From Streptomyces aquilus (GTDB lineage Bacteria; Actinomycetota; Actinomycetes; Streptomycetales; Streptomycetaceae), in assembly GCF_003955715.1 (NCBI RefSeq), contig NZ_CP034463.1, forward strand, positions 9,176,001 through 9,240,000: DNA of 64,000 nt. The letters run 5' to 3'. The translations under genes and the position numbers were made by a program. A model generated the notes under the pieces. It had not been told where the DNA came from, searched no databases, and was given only the letters and a program-made list of their open reading frames with translations. This document shows positions 1 to 8,615 of this stretch, piece after piece. Within the stretch, counting starts at the first letter, position 1. Every line of letters starts with the position of its first letter.

Positions 1-167
1 ATCCGCAGCTCCTGCCCGGGGTGCGCGCCGAGCTGCACCGGCTGAGCTGGCCCACCGAGGTCGTCAGCAGCACGCTCGGCGAGCTGGGCACCGTCGTGGG
101 GGCCGCACGGCTCGCGGTGGCGCGGGGAGTCCAAACCGTGACCCACACCGTGCGGACGAAGGATTGA
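1..167 (+). CDS. ROK-family protein, C-terminal fragment
   Basis: The window opens inside a plus-strand gene whose last 54 codons are read from base 3 and stop at TGA 165-167. The tail contains a run like VVSSTLGELGTVVGAARLAV. This G-x-VGAA-x-L-A pattern is typical of the last helix and strand of ROK-family kinases and regulators. Most of the gene, including any N-terminal DNA-binding domain, lies outside the window, so sugar kinase and transcriptional repressor cannot be told apart. It lies directly upstream of, and co-oriented with, a sugar ABC importer operon. ROK regulators commonly control such transporters, so a regulatory role is a reasonable inference. Confidence 0.6.
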   Translation, partial: PQLLPGVRAELHRLSWPTEVVSSTLGELGTVVGAARLAVARGVQTVTHTVRTKD

Positions 168-198
168 CGGTTTCGCATCGGTCTGCCAATGTCCGGAC

Positions 199-206
199 AA
201 GCGCTT
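199..206. promoter_or_regulatory. LacI-type operator core AAGCGCTT
   Basis: The 8-bp palindrome AAGCGCTT sits in ACAAGCGCTTTCT, about 240 bases upstream of the importer lipoprotein gene. LacI-family repressors of sugar genes in actinobacteria often bind sites with a central CG and flanking AGCGCT. The same core recurs at 29964-29971. Being an operator is inferred from sequence and context; no LacI gene is visible in the window. Confidence 0.4.
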
Positions 207-210
207 TCTA

Positions 211-266
211 AGCCGGTCGGGAACACCGGCTCAGGGTGAGCGTCCCGGCCGTACGTGACGTACGGC
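211..266 (+). promoter_or_regulatory. Leader hairpin and 19-bp palindrome upstream of the importer operon
   Basis: A 7-bp stem (211-217 with 225-231, loop of 7) is followed by the palindrome GCCGTACGTGACGTACGGC at 248-266 (9+1+9, perfect). Both lie between the LacI-like core and the lipoprotein start at 444. They could form a structured 5-prime leader or a second regulator site. The rest of 267-443 shows nothing I can name. Confidence 0.35.
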
Positions 267-443
267 AGCCGCACGGGGGTGAGCTCGTGCGACGACGGCC
301 CTCATGGCCGGGGATCCCACCCGTCAAGGCGACGCGGCCGGGCGAGGCCGCGCCCTGGGAAAGCACCCCTTTCTTGCACAATGCACCCGTGCCGCCTCCG
401 TCGGCGCCGTGCTCCGTCCCCTAACCACGAAATGGGATCGAAG

Positions 444-1766
444 ATGACCACTGTGGGTGTGCGGCGCTCTCGCCGACTCGGCCGCGGCGGTGTGCGCCGC
501 CTGGTTCCCCTCGCTGCCGTGGCCTCGGCAGGTGCCCTGCTGCTGACCGCCTGTGGGGGCGGCTCCGGCTCGGGCGGCACCTCCAAGTCGCTGACGTTCT
601 GGATCTCCACGGTTCCGGGACAGGACGCGGGCTGGAAGAAGATGGTGGCGCAGTACAAGAAGGAGACCGGCGTCGCCGTCAAGCTCGTCAACATTCCCTA
701 CGACGGCTACACCACGAAGCTGCACAACGCTGCGCAGGCGAACTCCCTGCCCGACGTCGCCGCCGTCCCGGCCCTGGACCCGATCTGGTCGAGCAAGCTG
801 CTCGACCTCAAGTCCATCGCCGACAACAAGAGCAACAAGATCAACCAGAACTTCCTGGCGAAGGACTCGTCCGGGAAGGTGCTGTCCATCCCCTCGGACG
901 TCACCGCGTCCGGCATGTTCATCAACAAGTCGCTGTTCGAGAAGGCCGGCGTCGACTTCCCGACCTCGCCCGACAAGACCTGGACCTGGGACGAGTTCAT
1001 CAAGGCGGCCAACAAGGTCCGCGAGAAGACCGACGCCAAGTACTCCCTGACCTTCGACCAGTCGCCGTCGCGACTGCGCGCCATGGTGTACGAGCTGGGC
1101 GGCAAGTACGTCCACGCCGACGACTCCGGCAAGTTCTCGGTGGACGAGGCGACCAAGAAGGCCGTGAACACCTTCGTCGGCTGGAACGACGACAAGACCA
1201 TGCCGAAGTCGGTGTGGACCTCCGGCGCCGACCCGTCCGCCATGTTCCAGAGCGGTGACGTGGTCGCCTACTGGTCCGGCGTCTGGCAGGTCGCCTCCTT
1301 CGCGGACAGCATCAAGAAGTTCGAGTGGGCGAGCGTCCCGACCCCGGCGCAGCCGGTGCAGGCCAGTGACGTCAACAGCGGCGGCATGGTGGTCGGCTTC
1401 AACAACAACGGCGACGCCGCCAAGGCCGCGACGAAGTTCCTGACCTGGCTGTACGAGCCGGCCCACTACAAGGTGCTGTGCGAGACGTCCGGCTTCCTGC
1501 CGGTCGAGAGCGGTCTGAACCCGCAGTACCCCTTCAAGTCCGAGGCGGCGCAGGCGGCGTTCAAGCTCTACAACGAGGAGATCCCGCTCTACGACCCGAT
1601 CTCCGGCTACTTCAACAACGCTCAGACGGAGTGGGTGCTGAAGGGCAAGAGCCTCACCGAGGACCCGACCAAGACGGAGCTCGGCAAGGCGATCAACGGC
1701 CAGCAGTCGGCCGACAAGGCCCTGCAGAACATCGTGGACGGCTACAACCAGCAGGTCGGCGGCTGA
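444..1766 (+). CDS. ABC sugar transporter substrate-binding lipoprotein
   Basis: This 440-residue extracellular solute-binding protein is of the family-1 (maltose-binding-like) type. A positively charged N-region with several arginines leads into a hydrophobic stretch and the lipobox LLTAC, with lipidated Cys at residue 37, so the mature protein should be membrane-anchored outside the cell. The mature part starts with SLTFWIST and contains WTWDEFIKAANKV, both familiar in this family. ATG 444 gives a normal lipoprotein signal; an in-frame ATG at 432 is a possible alternative, and longer readings only add unstructured sequence. Two permease genes follow. As in most Streptomyces CUT1 operons no ATPase gene is present, so a shared MsiK-type ATPase elsewhere is expected. 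The substrate cannot be read from sequence; the downstream lyase-like genes suggest oligosaccharides. Confidence 0.92.
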   Translation: MTTVGVRRSRRLGRGGVRRLVPLAAVASAGALLLTACGGGSGSGGTSKSLTFWISTVPGQDAGWKKMVAQYKKETGVAVKLVNIPYDGYTTKLHNAAQANSLPDVAAVPALDPIWSSKLLDLKSIADNKSNKINQNFLAKDSSGKVLSIPSDVTASGMFINKSLFEKAGVDFPTSPDKTWTWDEFIKAANKVREKTDAKYSLTFDQSPSRLRAMVYELGGKYVHADDSGKFSVDEATKKAVNTFVGWNDDKTMPKSVWTSGADPSAMFQSGDVVAYWSGVWQVASFADSIKKFEWASVPTPAQPVQASDVNSGGMVVGFNNNGDAAKAATKFLTWLYEPAHYKVLCETSGFLPVESGLNPQYPFKSEAAQAAFKLYNEEIPLYDPISGYFNNAQTEWVLKGKSLTEDPTKTELGKAINGQQSADKALQNIVDGYNQQVGG

Positions 1767-1783
1767 GCGCAGGCCACCAGCGC

Positions 1784-1855
1784 CCGGGCGGCGGCGTCCT
1801 GACCCCGCCGCCCGGTCCCGACGCCCGCCTGACGCCGGGCTCAGGGCCTGAGCCC
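1784..1855 (+). terminator. Tandem hairpins between binding-protein and permease genes
   Basis: The 124-base gap holds two strong hairpins: an 11-bp GC stem (1784-1794 with 1805-1815, loop of 10) and a second near-perfect inverted repeat GGGCTCAGG/CCTGAGCCC (1837-1845 with 1847-1855). No T-run follows. Such structures often act as partial terminators or 3-prime stabilisers, so that the binding protein is made in excess over the permeases. That role is inferred. Confidence 0.5.
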
Positions 1856-1890
1856 GCAGCAATCCCTTCCACCAGCACGGAGACAGGAAG

Positions 1891-2811
1891 ATGACAAAAC
1901 GCGCCTCGGTCGTGTCGGTGAGCTCGCCGAGTCCGCCCAGGAGACGCAGCAAGTACACCCTTGCGCCGCTCGTCCTCATCGCGGCCAACGTCGTGCTCTT
2001 CTCGCTGTTCTTCGTCTGGCCGGCGGTGATCGGGCTCCTCTACTCGTTCACGAACTACACGGGCGTGGGGGCGTTCCAGTGGATCGGGCTGGACAACTAC
2101 CACAACCTGTTCGGGGACTCCACGTTCTACGACGCGCTGACCCGGACGCTGCTGTACACCGTCCTGTTCGTCCCGCTGAACTTCGTGGTCTCGCTGCTCG
2201 CCGCCAACCTGGTGGTGAGCAAGCACGCCAAGGGCGGGTCGGTCGCCCGGGTCGTCTTCTTCATCCCGTGGCTGCTGTCGCCCATCGTCGTGGGTGTCCT
2301 GTGGCGGTGGATGTTCGGTGAGAACTTCGGACTGGTCAACTACGTCATCGAGAAGTTCGGCGGAGACGCCGTGCCGTGGCAGTCGAACGCGGACCTCTCG
2401 CTGCTCGTGGTGGTGATGGCGGCGGCCTGGGCCTGGACGGGCTTCACCATGCTGTTGTTCATCGCGGCCATCAAGAACGTACCGGTGTCGTACTACGAGG
2501 CCGCCTCGCTCGACGGCGCCGGCCCCTGGCGTCAGTTCTTCAGCATCACCCTGCCGAGCATCGCCCCGACCTCGTTCATCGTCATCCTGCTCAACACGAT
2601 CAACGCGATGAAGGAGTACCCGGTGTTCGTCGCCCTCAACAACGGCGGACCCGGCACGTCGAACAACCTGCTCGTCCAGTACATCTACGAGACCGGCTTC
2701 AAACGGGGCCAGATCGGCTACGCGAGCGCCGCGTCGTTCGTGCTCATGCTCATCCTGATGGCCGTCGCGATCATCCAGCTGATCGTCAACCGGCGGGTGG
2801 AGAACCGATGA
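1891..2811 (+). CDS. ABC sugar transporter permease (MalF/UgpA-like)
   Basis: This 306-residue polytopic membrane protein has about six transmembrane segments. The binding-protein-dependent permease signature EAASLDGAGPWRQFF lies in the large cytoplasmic loop; it is the coupling helix that docks on the ATPase. The N-terminal extension is short and basic. ATG 1891 has a clear AGGAAG ribosome site. The stop codon overlaps the next permease start as ATGA (2808-2811), so the two subunits are probably made by coupled translation in equal amounts. Confidence 0.93.
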   Translation: MTKRASVVSVSSPSPPRRRSKYTLAPLVLIAANVVLFSLFFVWPAVIGLLYSFTNYTGVGAFQWIGLDNYHNLFGDSTFYDALTRTLLYTVLFVPLNFVVSLLAANLVVSKHAKGGSVARVVFFIPWLLSPIVVGVLWRWMFGENFGLVNYVIEKFGGDAVPWQSNADLSLLVVVMAAAWAWTGFTMLLFIAAIKNVPVSYYEAASLDGAGPWRQFFSITLPSIAPTSFIVILLNTINAMKEYPVFVALNNGGPGTSNNLLVQYIYETGFKRGQIGYASAASFVLMLILMAVAIIQLIVNRRVENR

Positions 2812-3710
2812 CAACCACAGACATCCCGCGCCCGGCAGACGTCGGCTCCAAGGGGAGCATCTCCAAGAAGCGGCCCCGCAAGGTGGCCACCGGCGGGCTC
2901 CGGCAGGCGGTGTCCGCGACGGCACTGCTGTGGTTCATGGCGTTCCTGTACGGCTTTCCGGTGCTGTGGTTCGTCCTCAGCTCCTTCAAGCCGGCCAGCG
3001 ACCTGTTCTCCTATCCGCTGACGCTGGTCCCGCACAACCCCACCCTGTCGGGATTCAAGGCGGCGTGGGACAGCGCCAACTTCTCCCAGTACTTCATCAA
3101 CACGGCCCTCGTGTGCGTGATCACGACGATCCTCACCGTGGGTGTCAGCTGCTGCACCGGCTACGCGCTGGCCAAGTACGACAACAGATGGCTCAAGGCG
3201 TTCTTCATCTGCATCCTGGCCACCACGATGCTGCCGGGCGAGGTCATGCTCGCCCCCGAGTTCCTGGTGGTCCGCAACCTCGGCCTCTACAACTCGTTCG
3301 CCGGCATCATCCTCCCGGCCGTGCTCACCGCGACCGGATGCTTCATGTTCCGCCAGTTCTTCCTGACGGTCCCCGACGAACTCGTGGAGGCGGCCCGCAT
3401 CGACGGCGCCAAGGAGCTGTCGATCTTCCTGCGGATCATGGTGCCGCTGTCCCGGCCGATCATGCTGACCCTCGCCATCCTGTCCTTCCAGTGGCGCTGG
3501 AACGACTACATCTGGCCGCTGCTGATGCTGAACGACCCGAACAAGTTCACCGTCCAGATCGGCATCCAGAGCATCGTCGGCGCGCAGAACATCAACTGGT
3601 CGGTCCTGCTGGGCGCGTCGGTCATCTCCATGATCCCGCTGATCGCGATCTTCCTGGTCTTCCAGAAGTACGTCATGGGTGCCGACATCAACGCCGGACT
3701 GAAGGACTGA
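2808..3710 (+). CDS. ABC sugar transporter permease (MalG/UgpE-like)
   Basis: This 300-residue protein is the second half of the importer channel. It has a cytoplasmic N-terminal tail rich in Lys/Arg, about six membrane segments, and the coupling motif EAARIDGAKELSIFL followed by IMVPLSRP. The C-terminal QKYVMGADINAGLKD resembles the characteristic tail of MalG-type carbohydrate permeases. ATG 2808 lies inside the previous gene's stop (ATGA). The next gene starts two bases after this stop, which keeps the operon tight. Confidence 0.93.
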   Translation: MTTTDIPRPADVGSKGSISKKRPRKVATGGLRQAVSATALLWFMAFLYGFPVLWFVLSSFKPASDLFSYPLTLVPHNPTLSGFKAAWDSANFSQYFINTALVCVITTILTVGVSCCTGYALAKYDNRWLKAFFICILATTMLPGEVMLAPEFLVVRNLGLYNSFAGIILPAVLTATGCFMFRQFFLTVPDELVEAARIDGAKELSIFLRIMVPLSRPIMLTLAILSFQWRWNDYIWPLLMLNDPNKFTVQIGIQSIVGAQNINWSVLLGASVISMIPLIAIFLVFQKYVMGADINAGLKD

Positions 3711-3712
3711 TC

Positions 3713-5404
3713 TTGCCCTCCCCGCTCGACCACGAGTTCGTCCGCGCGGCGGCGCTCGCCGCCGACGGGTCGGCCGACCCGTCGGCGGAGTTCGTCGAGC
3801 CGCACCGCGCCCTCGCCCGGCGGGTGAAGACGCTGGTCGCGGCGTACCGCTCGCCGGAGTCGGCCCTGCACGGCAGCGAGCGGGCCGTCGCCGCCGCGCT
3901 GACCCACCTGCGTGCCCTGCGGTCCGTGCAGACGGCCTCCGGCCTCTTCGCGGGCGGCGACAACGTGCAGTCGCCGCCGGACTCCGCGTTCACCGTCAAC
4001 GACGTGTGCGACGCGCACGTCCTCGCCGCGGGCGCGGGGCCCGAACTGGCCGACGTCACGGCGGCGCTCGCCGAGATCGCCGGCGCCGCCACCGGCGCTC
4101 TCCTGACCGGCGGGGTGCACACCCCGAACCACCGCTGGGAGCTGTCGGCGGCGCTGGCCCGGCTGCACCGGTCGTTTCCCGACGACCGGCTGCTCGCCCG
4201 TGCCGAGGAGTGGCTCGCCGAGGGCGTCGACATCGACGCGGACGGCCTGTACTCGGAACGCAGCGCCGTCTACGCGTCCATCGTGACCAACCCGGCGCTG
4301 CTGTTGCTGGCCGAGGTGCTCGGGCGTACCGACCTGGTGGACGTCGTCGAACGCAACCTCACCGCGACCCTGGACCTGATCAGGCCGGACGGCACGGTGG
4401 AGACCGTCCACTCGCGCCGCCAGGACCAGCGGATGCCGTTCGCGCTGTGGCCCTACCTGCCGCACTACCGGCTGCTCGCGATCCGCACCGGCCGGGGCGA
4501 CTTCGCCCGCGCGGCCCGCCTGGCGGCCGCCGACGGCATCCACGACCCCGACCTGCTCGCCCAGACCCTCCTCACCCCGGATCTGTGCCGCACCCTGCCG
4601 GCTCCGGACGCGGAGCGGCTCCCGCGCGACCGCTACCTCGCCACCGCACGTCTCGCCGCACACGCCTCCGCCGCCGCGCACACCGTGGTGTACGGCGGCT
4701 CCGACGTGCCCGAGCACCGGCGCATCCGCTCGGGCCTGGCCTGCAACCCCACCTTCCTGCGCCTGTTCGCCGGTGCCGCCGTCCTCGACGCGGTCCGCCT
4801 CTCGCGGGTGTTCTTCGACCTGGGCCCGTTCCGCGCCGCCCACATGGAACGGCTCGGCGACCACCGGTACCGGCTCACCCAGACCCTCACCTCCGCCTAC
4901 TACCAGCCGCTCCCGAAGGACCGCAGGCGCGACGACGGCGCCTACCGGCTGGTGGACGAGGGCCGCTTCTCCGCGGCGATGGCCTTTCCCGACCGCCCTC
5001 AGGACGAGGTCTCCCACACCACCCGGGTCGACGTCGACCTGCGGGACGACGGAGCCGACCTGCGGATCGACATCAGCGGCCCCACGGTGCCCTGGGCCCT
5101 CGAACTGACCTTCCGGCCGGGCGGCGAGCCGCAGGGCGCCGTACCGCTGGGCGACGGACGCTGGTGCATGACGACCGAGCCCCTGACCTACCGCGTCGGC
5201 GACGACGAGATCCGGGTCGAGGCCGCCGTCGAGACGGGCGAACCGCTCGCCGGCCCGGACCGGAGCGACGTACTGCGCTACGACCCGGGACAGGACTACA
5301 CCGTGGCCGGCGGCACCGACGCCACGACCGGGAACCGCGTCTACCTCGGTGGGCACGGCCCGCAGACACTGACCCTCACACTGCGCGCCACCTCTCAGGC
5401 ATGA
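3713..5404 (+). CDS. Putative cytoplasmic glycan lyase or toroid-fold protein
   Basis: I do not recognise this 563-residue protein with certainty. It has no signal peptide. The first 330 residues are helix-rich, with spaced aromatic/His motifs (HTPNHRWELSAALARL, GLYSERSAVYASIV) that resemble the (alpha/alpha)-toroid of heparinase-type polysaccharide lyases. The last 200 residues look beta-rich, as in the C-terminal sheets of those enzymes. TTG 3713 is chosen because GAAGGA lies just upstream and it begins two bases after the permease stop. The position behind a sugar importer suggests processing of imported oligosaccharides. Function is inferred; a glycoside hydrolase of unassigned family is the main alternative. 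Confidence 0.6.
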   Translation: MPSPLDHEFVRAAALAADGSADPSAEFVEPHRALARRVKTLVAAYRSPESALHGSERAVAAALTHLRALRSVQTASGLFAGGDNVQSPPDSAFTVNDVCDAHVLAAGAGPELADVTAALAEIAGAATGALLTGGVHTPNHRWELSAALARLHRSFPDDRLLARAEEWLAEGVDIDADGLYSERSAVYASIVTNPALLLLAEVLGRTDLVDVVERNLTATLDLIRPDGTVETVHSRRQDQRMPFALWPYLPHYRLLAIRTGRGDFARAARLAAADGIHDPDLLAQTLLTPDLCRTLPAPDAERLPRDRYLATARLAAHASAAAHTVVYGGSDVPEHRRIRSGLACNPTFLRLFAGAAVLDAVRLSRVFFDLGPFRAAHMERLGDHRYRLTQTLTSAYYQPLPKDRRRDDGAYRLVDEGRFSAAMAFPDRPQDEVSHTTRVDVDLRDDGADLRIDISGPTVPWALELTFRPGGEPQGAVPLGDGRWCMTTEPLTYRVGDDEIRVEAAVETGEPLAGPDRSDVLRYDPGQDYTVAGGTDATTGNRVYLGGHGPQTLTLTLRATSQA

Positions 5405-5417
5405 AGGGCTGATCTCC

Positions 5418-7247
5418 TTGCACCTCCCACGCCAGCTCGGCCCGCTGCACGACCTGCCGGACACCCCCGAGGCGTACGACGCCGTCCTCGCCGACGTCAC
5501 CGAGCAGGCCCTCGCCCGCCTCACCCCCGAGGGCAACCTCGAACACCCCGACTGCGACGACGACATCGGCGACACCTCCCTCGGCATCACCTCACTGCTC
5601 GCCTTCGCCTGGCAGCGCACCAAGGACGACCGACTGCCGGAGGCGGTCCGCCGCAGCCTCGCCTTCCATCTGCGCGAGCGCGTCTACGTCGACGACAACC
5701 CCGGCTACCCGAACCTCAGGGTCCGCAACTCCGGTCTGCCGTACGCCCGTTACACCCTCGCCGCCGGCGCCCACCCCATCGGCGACTGGCCGAGCACGGT
5801 GTGGGCGCTGCTCCAGGCGGTGAACCTCCTGGACACCGCCGACGGTCTGGTCGACGACGCCCAGCGCGCCGAACTCCTCGACGTGGCCCACGGATACTGG
5901 CGCTGGCTCACCGAGGCGACCTTCTTCAACCCGCAGGAGGCCGGCAACCAGGCGATCGGCTGTGTCGTCGGCGGCCTGATGCTCGCCCGCCATCTCCCGC
6001 CGGAGGAAGGCGAGCCGGTCCGCGCCCGCGCGATCGAGCTGTACGTCGAGAAGATCCGCGACCACCGGGTCGCCGACCGGGGCGCGCTGCTGCCGCCCGA
6101 GCACGGCGGGGCGTACGACAACAACTACGGCCCGATCTCCCTGTCCTTCCTCGCCCAGGCCCACCGGGTCAGCGGCGCGGAGATGTTCGCCGAGGACGGC
6201 GAGGCGCTCGCCCGCTACATCGACGCCCGCCTGACGAACGGCGGCTTCGACAACGGCGGCCCGCGCTACAGCGAGCAGCACTCCGCCTTCGAATCGGTCC
6301 TGGGACTGCGCTACTTCGGCGCCCGCATCGGCTCCGACCTCGGCCGCTACCGGGGCGACAGCCGCTGGGCCCGGCACGCGGTCAAGGGCGACGGAGGCGT
6401 CGACGGCCACTTCGCGTGGATGCTGGTCTGGCAGATCCAGGACACCACCCGCTGGCACCGGGAGCCGTCGACCGCCCCCGCCCGGCACCAACTGCGCGCC
6501 GGGACGGTCTCGGTGGCCTTCGACGACCGCATGACCCCGGCGCTGGTCGAGGCCGCCGGGACCTACTACCTCCCCGCCGCCGTCAACCGCCAGCACGGCT
6601 TCGGCCCGGTCGTCGACGGCTTCCTGCTGTGCCGGCCGATGGGCGAGGTCCGCGTCCGCGACCTGCGCACCGACGGCCTCACGGCCAAGCTCGTCACCAA
6701 GCCCGCCGTCGGCCGCGACCACGTCCTGCGCCATGTGCGGTCCCTGTACGTCACCGACGGCACGAGCCTGTGGACGACGGTCGCGGTGGAACGCCTCCCC
6801 GGCACGCCCTATCTGCTCGCCGGGCTGCCGTACGCCGCGGACGACGGCGACCGGGTGCGCCGTACCTCCGACGCCGAGGTCGTCGCCGCCGGTGAACTGC
6901 GGTTGACGCACCCCGAGTCGGAGGGTGTCGACCACTTCGACGCCCGTTCGCACCAGACCCAGGAGCAGGCGGCGTTCGCGCTCGCCGCCGACCCCCGGGG
7001 CTACGGCAACCCGGACGAGGGCTGGCGGCATCTGGTCTCGTCGACGGCCCTGGAGGCCGGGCCGGTGCCGGACGCGCCCGAGGACCTGCACGTCTTCGCG
7101 GTGCGCTACGGACCCGGCCGGCAGTTCCTGCCGACGTTCGAGCAGGGCCCCTCCGGCCTGACCGTCCGCACCGAGGCCTTCACGGCCGTCATCGGCGAGC
7201 CGGCCGGAGACGCCCACGGGGAACCGGAGTTGACGCTGCACGCGTGA
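5418..7247 (+). CDS. Putative cytoplasmic glycan-active toroid protein
   Basis: This 609-residue cytoplasmic protein follows the previous gene after 13 bases and also starts with TTG behind a very similar junction (GGGCTGATCTCCTTG against GGACTGATCTTG). The N-terminal half is helical, with conserved-looking GNQAIG, EHGGAYDNNYGP and GGPRYSEQHSAFE blocks of the kind that supply Asn, His and Tyr to lyase active sites. The C-terminal third is beta-rich. It shares its general layout with the preceding protein but I see no close identity. I infer successive steps in degrading one imported polysaccharide fragment. The exact family cannot be assigned by eye. Confidence 0.6.
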   Translation: MHLPRQLGPLHDLPDTPEAYDAVLADVTEQALARLTPEGNLEHPDCDDDIGDTSLGITSLLAFAWQRTKDDRLPEAVRRSLAFHLRERVYVDDNPGYPNLRVRNSGLPYARYTLAAGAHPIGDWPSTVWALLQAVNLLDTADGLVDDAQRAELLDVAHGYWRWLTEATFFNPQEAGNQAIGCVVGGLMLARHLPPEEGEPVRARAIELYVEKIRDHRVADRGALLPPEHGGAYDNNYGPISLSFLAQAHRVSGAEMFAEDGEALARYIDARLTNGGFDNGGPRYSEQHSAFESVLGLRYFGARIGSDLGRYRGDSRWARHAVKGDGGVDGHFAWMLVWQIQDTTRWHREPSTAPARHQLRAGTVSVAFDDRMTPALVEAAGTYYLPAAVNRQHGFGPVVDGFLLCRPMGEVRVRDLRTDGLTAKLVTKPAVGRDHVLRHVRSLYVTDGTSLWTTVAVERLPGTPYLLAGLPYAADDGDRVRRTSDAEVVAAGELRLTHPESEGVDHFDARSHQTQEQAAFALAADPRGYGNPDEGWRHLVSSTALEAGPVPDAPEDLHVFAVRYGPGRQFLPTFEQGPSGLTVRTEAFTAVIGEPAGDAHGEPELTLHA

Positions 7248-7291
7248 TCCGGAGGATCACCGCGAGTCTCCTCCTGCGGTGATCCTCCGGA
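7248..7291. terminator. 16-bp perfect hairpin, bidirectional terminator
   Basis: Positions 7248-7263 and 7276-7291 are perfect inverted repeats (16 bp, loop of 12) between the convergent ends of the importer operon and the NmrA-type gene. It includes the last bases before both stops and should serve both directions. Confidence 0.8.
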
Positions 7292-7297
7292 GCGGCC

Positions 7298-8143
7298 TCA
7301 GCGGAACGCGGCCGCGTTCCGGCGCGCCCACTCCGCGAACGACCCCGGCGCCCGGCCCGTGACGCGCTCGACGTCGGGGCTGACCCGCTGCTCGACCGCC
7401 GTGGGTGCGCCGAGGACGTCGAGGGTGGTGTCGGCCACCGGCTCGGGCATGAACCGCAGCAGCCGCGCCCGGGCCTCGTCCCGGCCCAGCTCGACGAACC
7501 GGACCGGCTCGCCCACCGCCTCCCCGAGGGCCGCCGCCTGCTGACGGGGCGTCACGATCGCGGGGCCGGTCAACTCGTAGGCCTGGCCCGCGTGTCCGTC
7601 CTCGCGCAGGGCCACCGCGGCCACGGCCGCGATGTCGGCCGGGTCGACCGTGGGCAGCCCGGTGTCGCCGAACGGCGCGGCGACGGTGCGCTGTTCGCGT
7701 ACGGACTCCGCCCACTGGAACGCGTTGGAGTGGAAACCGCCCGGTCGCAGCAGCGTCCAGTCCAGGCCCGACTGCCGTACGGCCTCCTCGATGGCACGGC
7801 CGGTGCCGCCGTGCGAGGCCGACTCCGGCCTGGTCAGCACGCCCAGCGAGGACAGCAGCACGATCCGCCGTACCCCGCCGGCCTTGGCCACGTCCAGCAG
7901 ATGCGGCACGTCGAGCAGATGCGCGACGGGACCGCCGTCGTGCAGGAACAGCGCCTCCGCGCCGTCGAACACGGCCCTGAGACTCTCGGGGTCCGTCAAC
8001 TCCGCCCGCCGCACCCGGACTCCGTCCGGCACCTCCCCCTCGGCGATCCGCCGGGACGTCGCCGTCACCCGGGCACCGGATGCGGCCAGATTCCGGACGA
8101 GCTCCCGGCCGACGTTCCCCGTCGCCCCCGTCACCACGATCAT
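7298..8143 (-). CDS. NmrA-like NAD(P)-binding reductase
   Basis: This 281-residue atypical short-chain dehydrogenase starts with IVVTGATGNVGRELV, the GxxGxxG nucleotide-binding loop. It lacks the classical YxxxK pair, as in NmrA and NAD(P)H:quinone reductase QOR2-like proteins. Later segments ILLSSLG and WTLLRPGGFHSNAFQW fit this family. ATG at 8143 is preferred over TTG 8149 because AGGGAG lies six bases before it. It is divergent from an HxlR regulator, a very common pairing in which the regulator senses electrophiles or quinones. A role in reducing such compounds is inferred. Confidence 0.85.
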   Translation of the reverse strand: MIVVTGATGNVGRELVRNLAASGARVTATSRRIAEGEVPDGVRVRRAELTDPESLRAVFDGAEALFLHDGGPVAHLLDVPHLLDVAKAGGVRRIVLLSSLGVLTRPESASHGGTGRAIEEAVRQSGLDWTLLRPGGFHSNAFQWAESVREQRTVAAPFGDTGLPTVDPADIAAVAAVALREDGHAGQAYELTGPAIVTPRQQAAALGEAVGEPVRFVELGRDEARARLLRFMPEPVADTTLDVLGAPTAVEQRVSPDVERVTGRAPGSFAEWARRNAAAFR

Positions 8144-8206
8144 GAGCAACTCCCTTGTGAAACCGGCCTTGTCGCCGGTGAAGGGACGCTAACACCGTGG
8201 ATATAG

Positions 8207-8233
8207 TAGGTACCTAGAGGAAAGTGACTACCT
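8207..8233. promoter_or_regulatory. Probable HxlR operator in divergent promoter region
   Basis: The palindrome TAGGTACCTA at 8207-8216 is followed by TACCT at 8229-8233, giving AGGTA/TACCT inverted halves. It lies between the NmrA-type gene and the HxlR gene, just upstream of the latter. HxlR proteins usually bind TA-GTA-rich inverted repeats in their own divergent promoters. Confidence 0.5.
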
Positions 8234-8246
8234 CGGAGGGATGCGG

Positions 8247-8615
8247 ATGCGGGTCGCGGACACCGCCACGGAACCTGAACTCGCCTGCCCCATAGGCCCG
8301 GTCGTGGACATCGTGTTCAGTCGCTGGACCACGCCGATCCTGTGGAGCCTGCACGCCCACGGCCGGCAGCGCTTCGTCGAGCTGGAGCGGCGCATCACCA
8401 GGATCACGCCGAAGGTGCTGACCCAGCGGCTGCGCCAGCTGGAACGGGACGGGCTGGTCGTGCGGACGTACCACCCGGAAGTGCCGCCGCGCGTCGAGTA
8501 CGAGATCAGCGAGCTGGGCCGCAGCCTCGCCCCGCTCTTCGCGCACCTGGCCGAGTGGTCGACCGAGCACCTCGGCGAGGTGGAGGAGGCCAGACAGGCC
8601 TACGACACCGCCTGA
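8247..8615 (+). CDS. HxlR-family transcriptional regulator
   Basis: This protein of about 122 residues is a winged-helix regulator. The pattern CPIGPVVDIVFSRWTTPILWSL, then RFVELERRI, ITPKVLTQRLRQLERDGLV and YEISELGRSL is diagnostic of HxlR. The early Cys (of CPIG) is at the position that senses thiol stress in several homologues. The 8247 ATG has GGAGGG six bases upstream; ATG 8241 abuts the ribosome site and is less likely. It probably represses itself and the divergent reductase. The 3-prime end overlaps the convergent kinase gene by 16 bases. Confidence 0.9.
   Translation: MRVADTATEPELACPIGPVVDIVFSRWTTPILWSLHAHGRQRFVELERRITRITPKVLTQRLRQLERDGLVVRTYHPEVPPRVEYEISELGRSLAPLFAHLAEWSTEHLGEVEEARQAYDTA

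Noticed and set aside
324..1988. Long minus-strand open frame antisense to the lipoprotein gene
   Set aside because: Translation is low-complexity Arg/Gly/Val-rich, a usual antisense shadow in GC-rich DNA; the plus-strand protein has a lipobox and family motifs.
2930..3712. Extension of the first lyase-like gene back into the permease
   Set aside because: That portion is out-of-frame permease sequence rich in Arg/Pro; TTG 3713 has a proper ribosome site.
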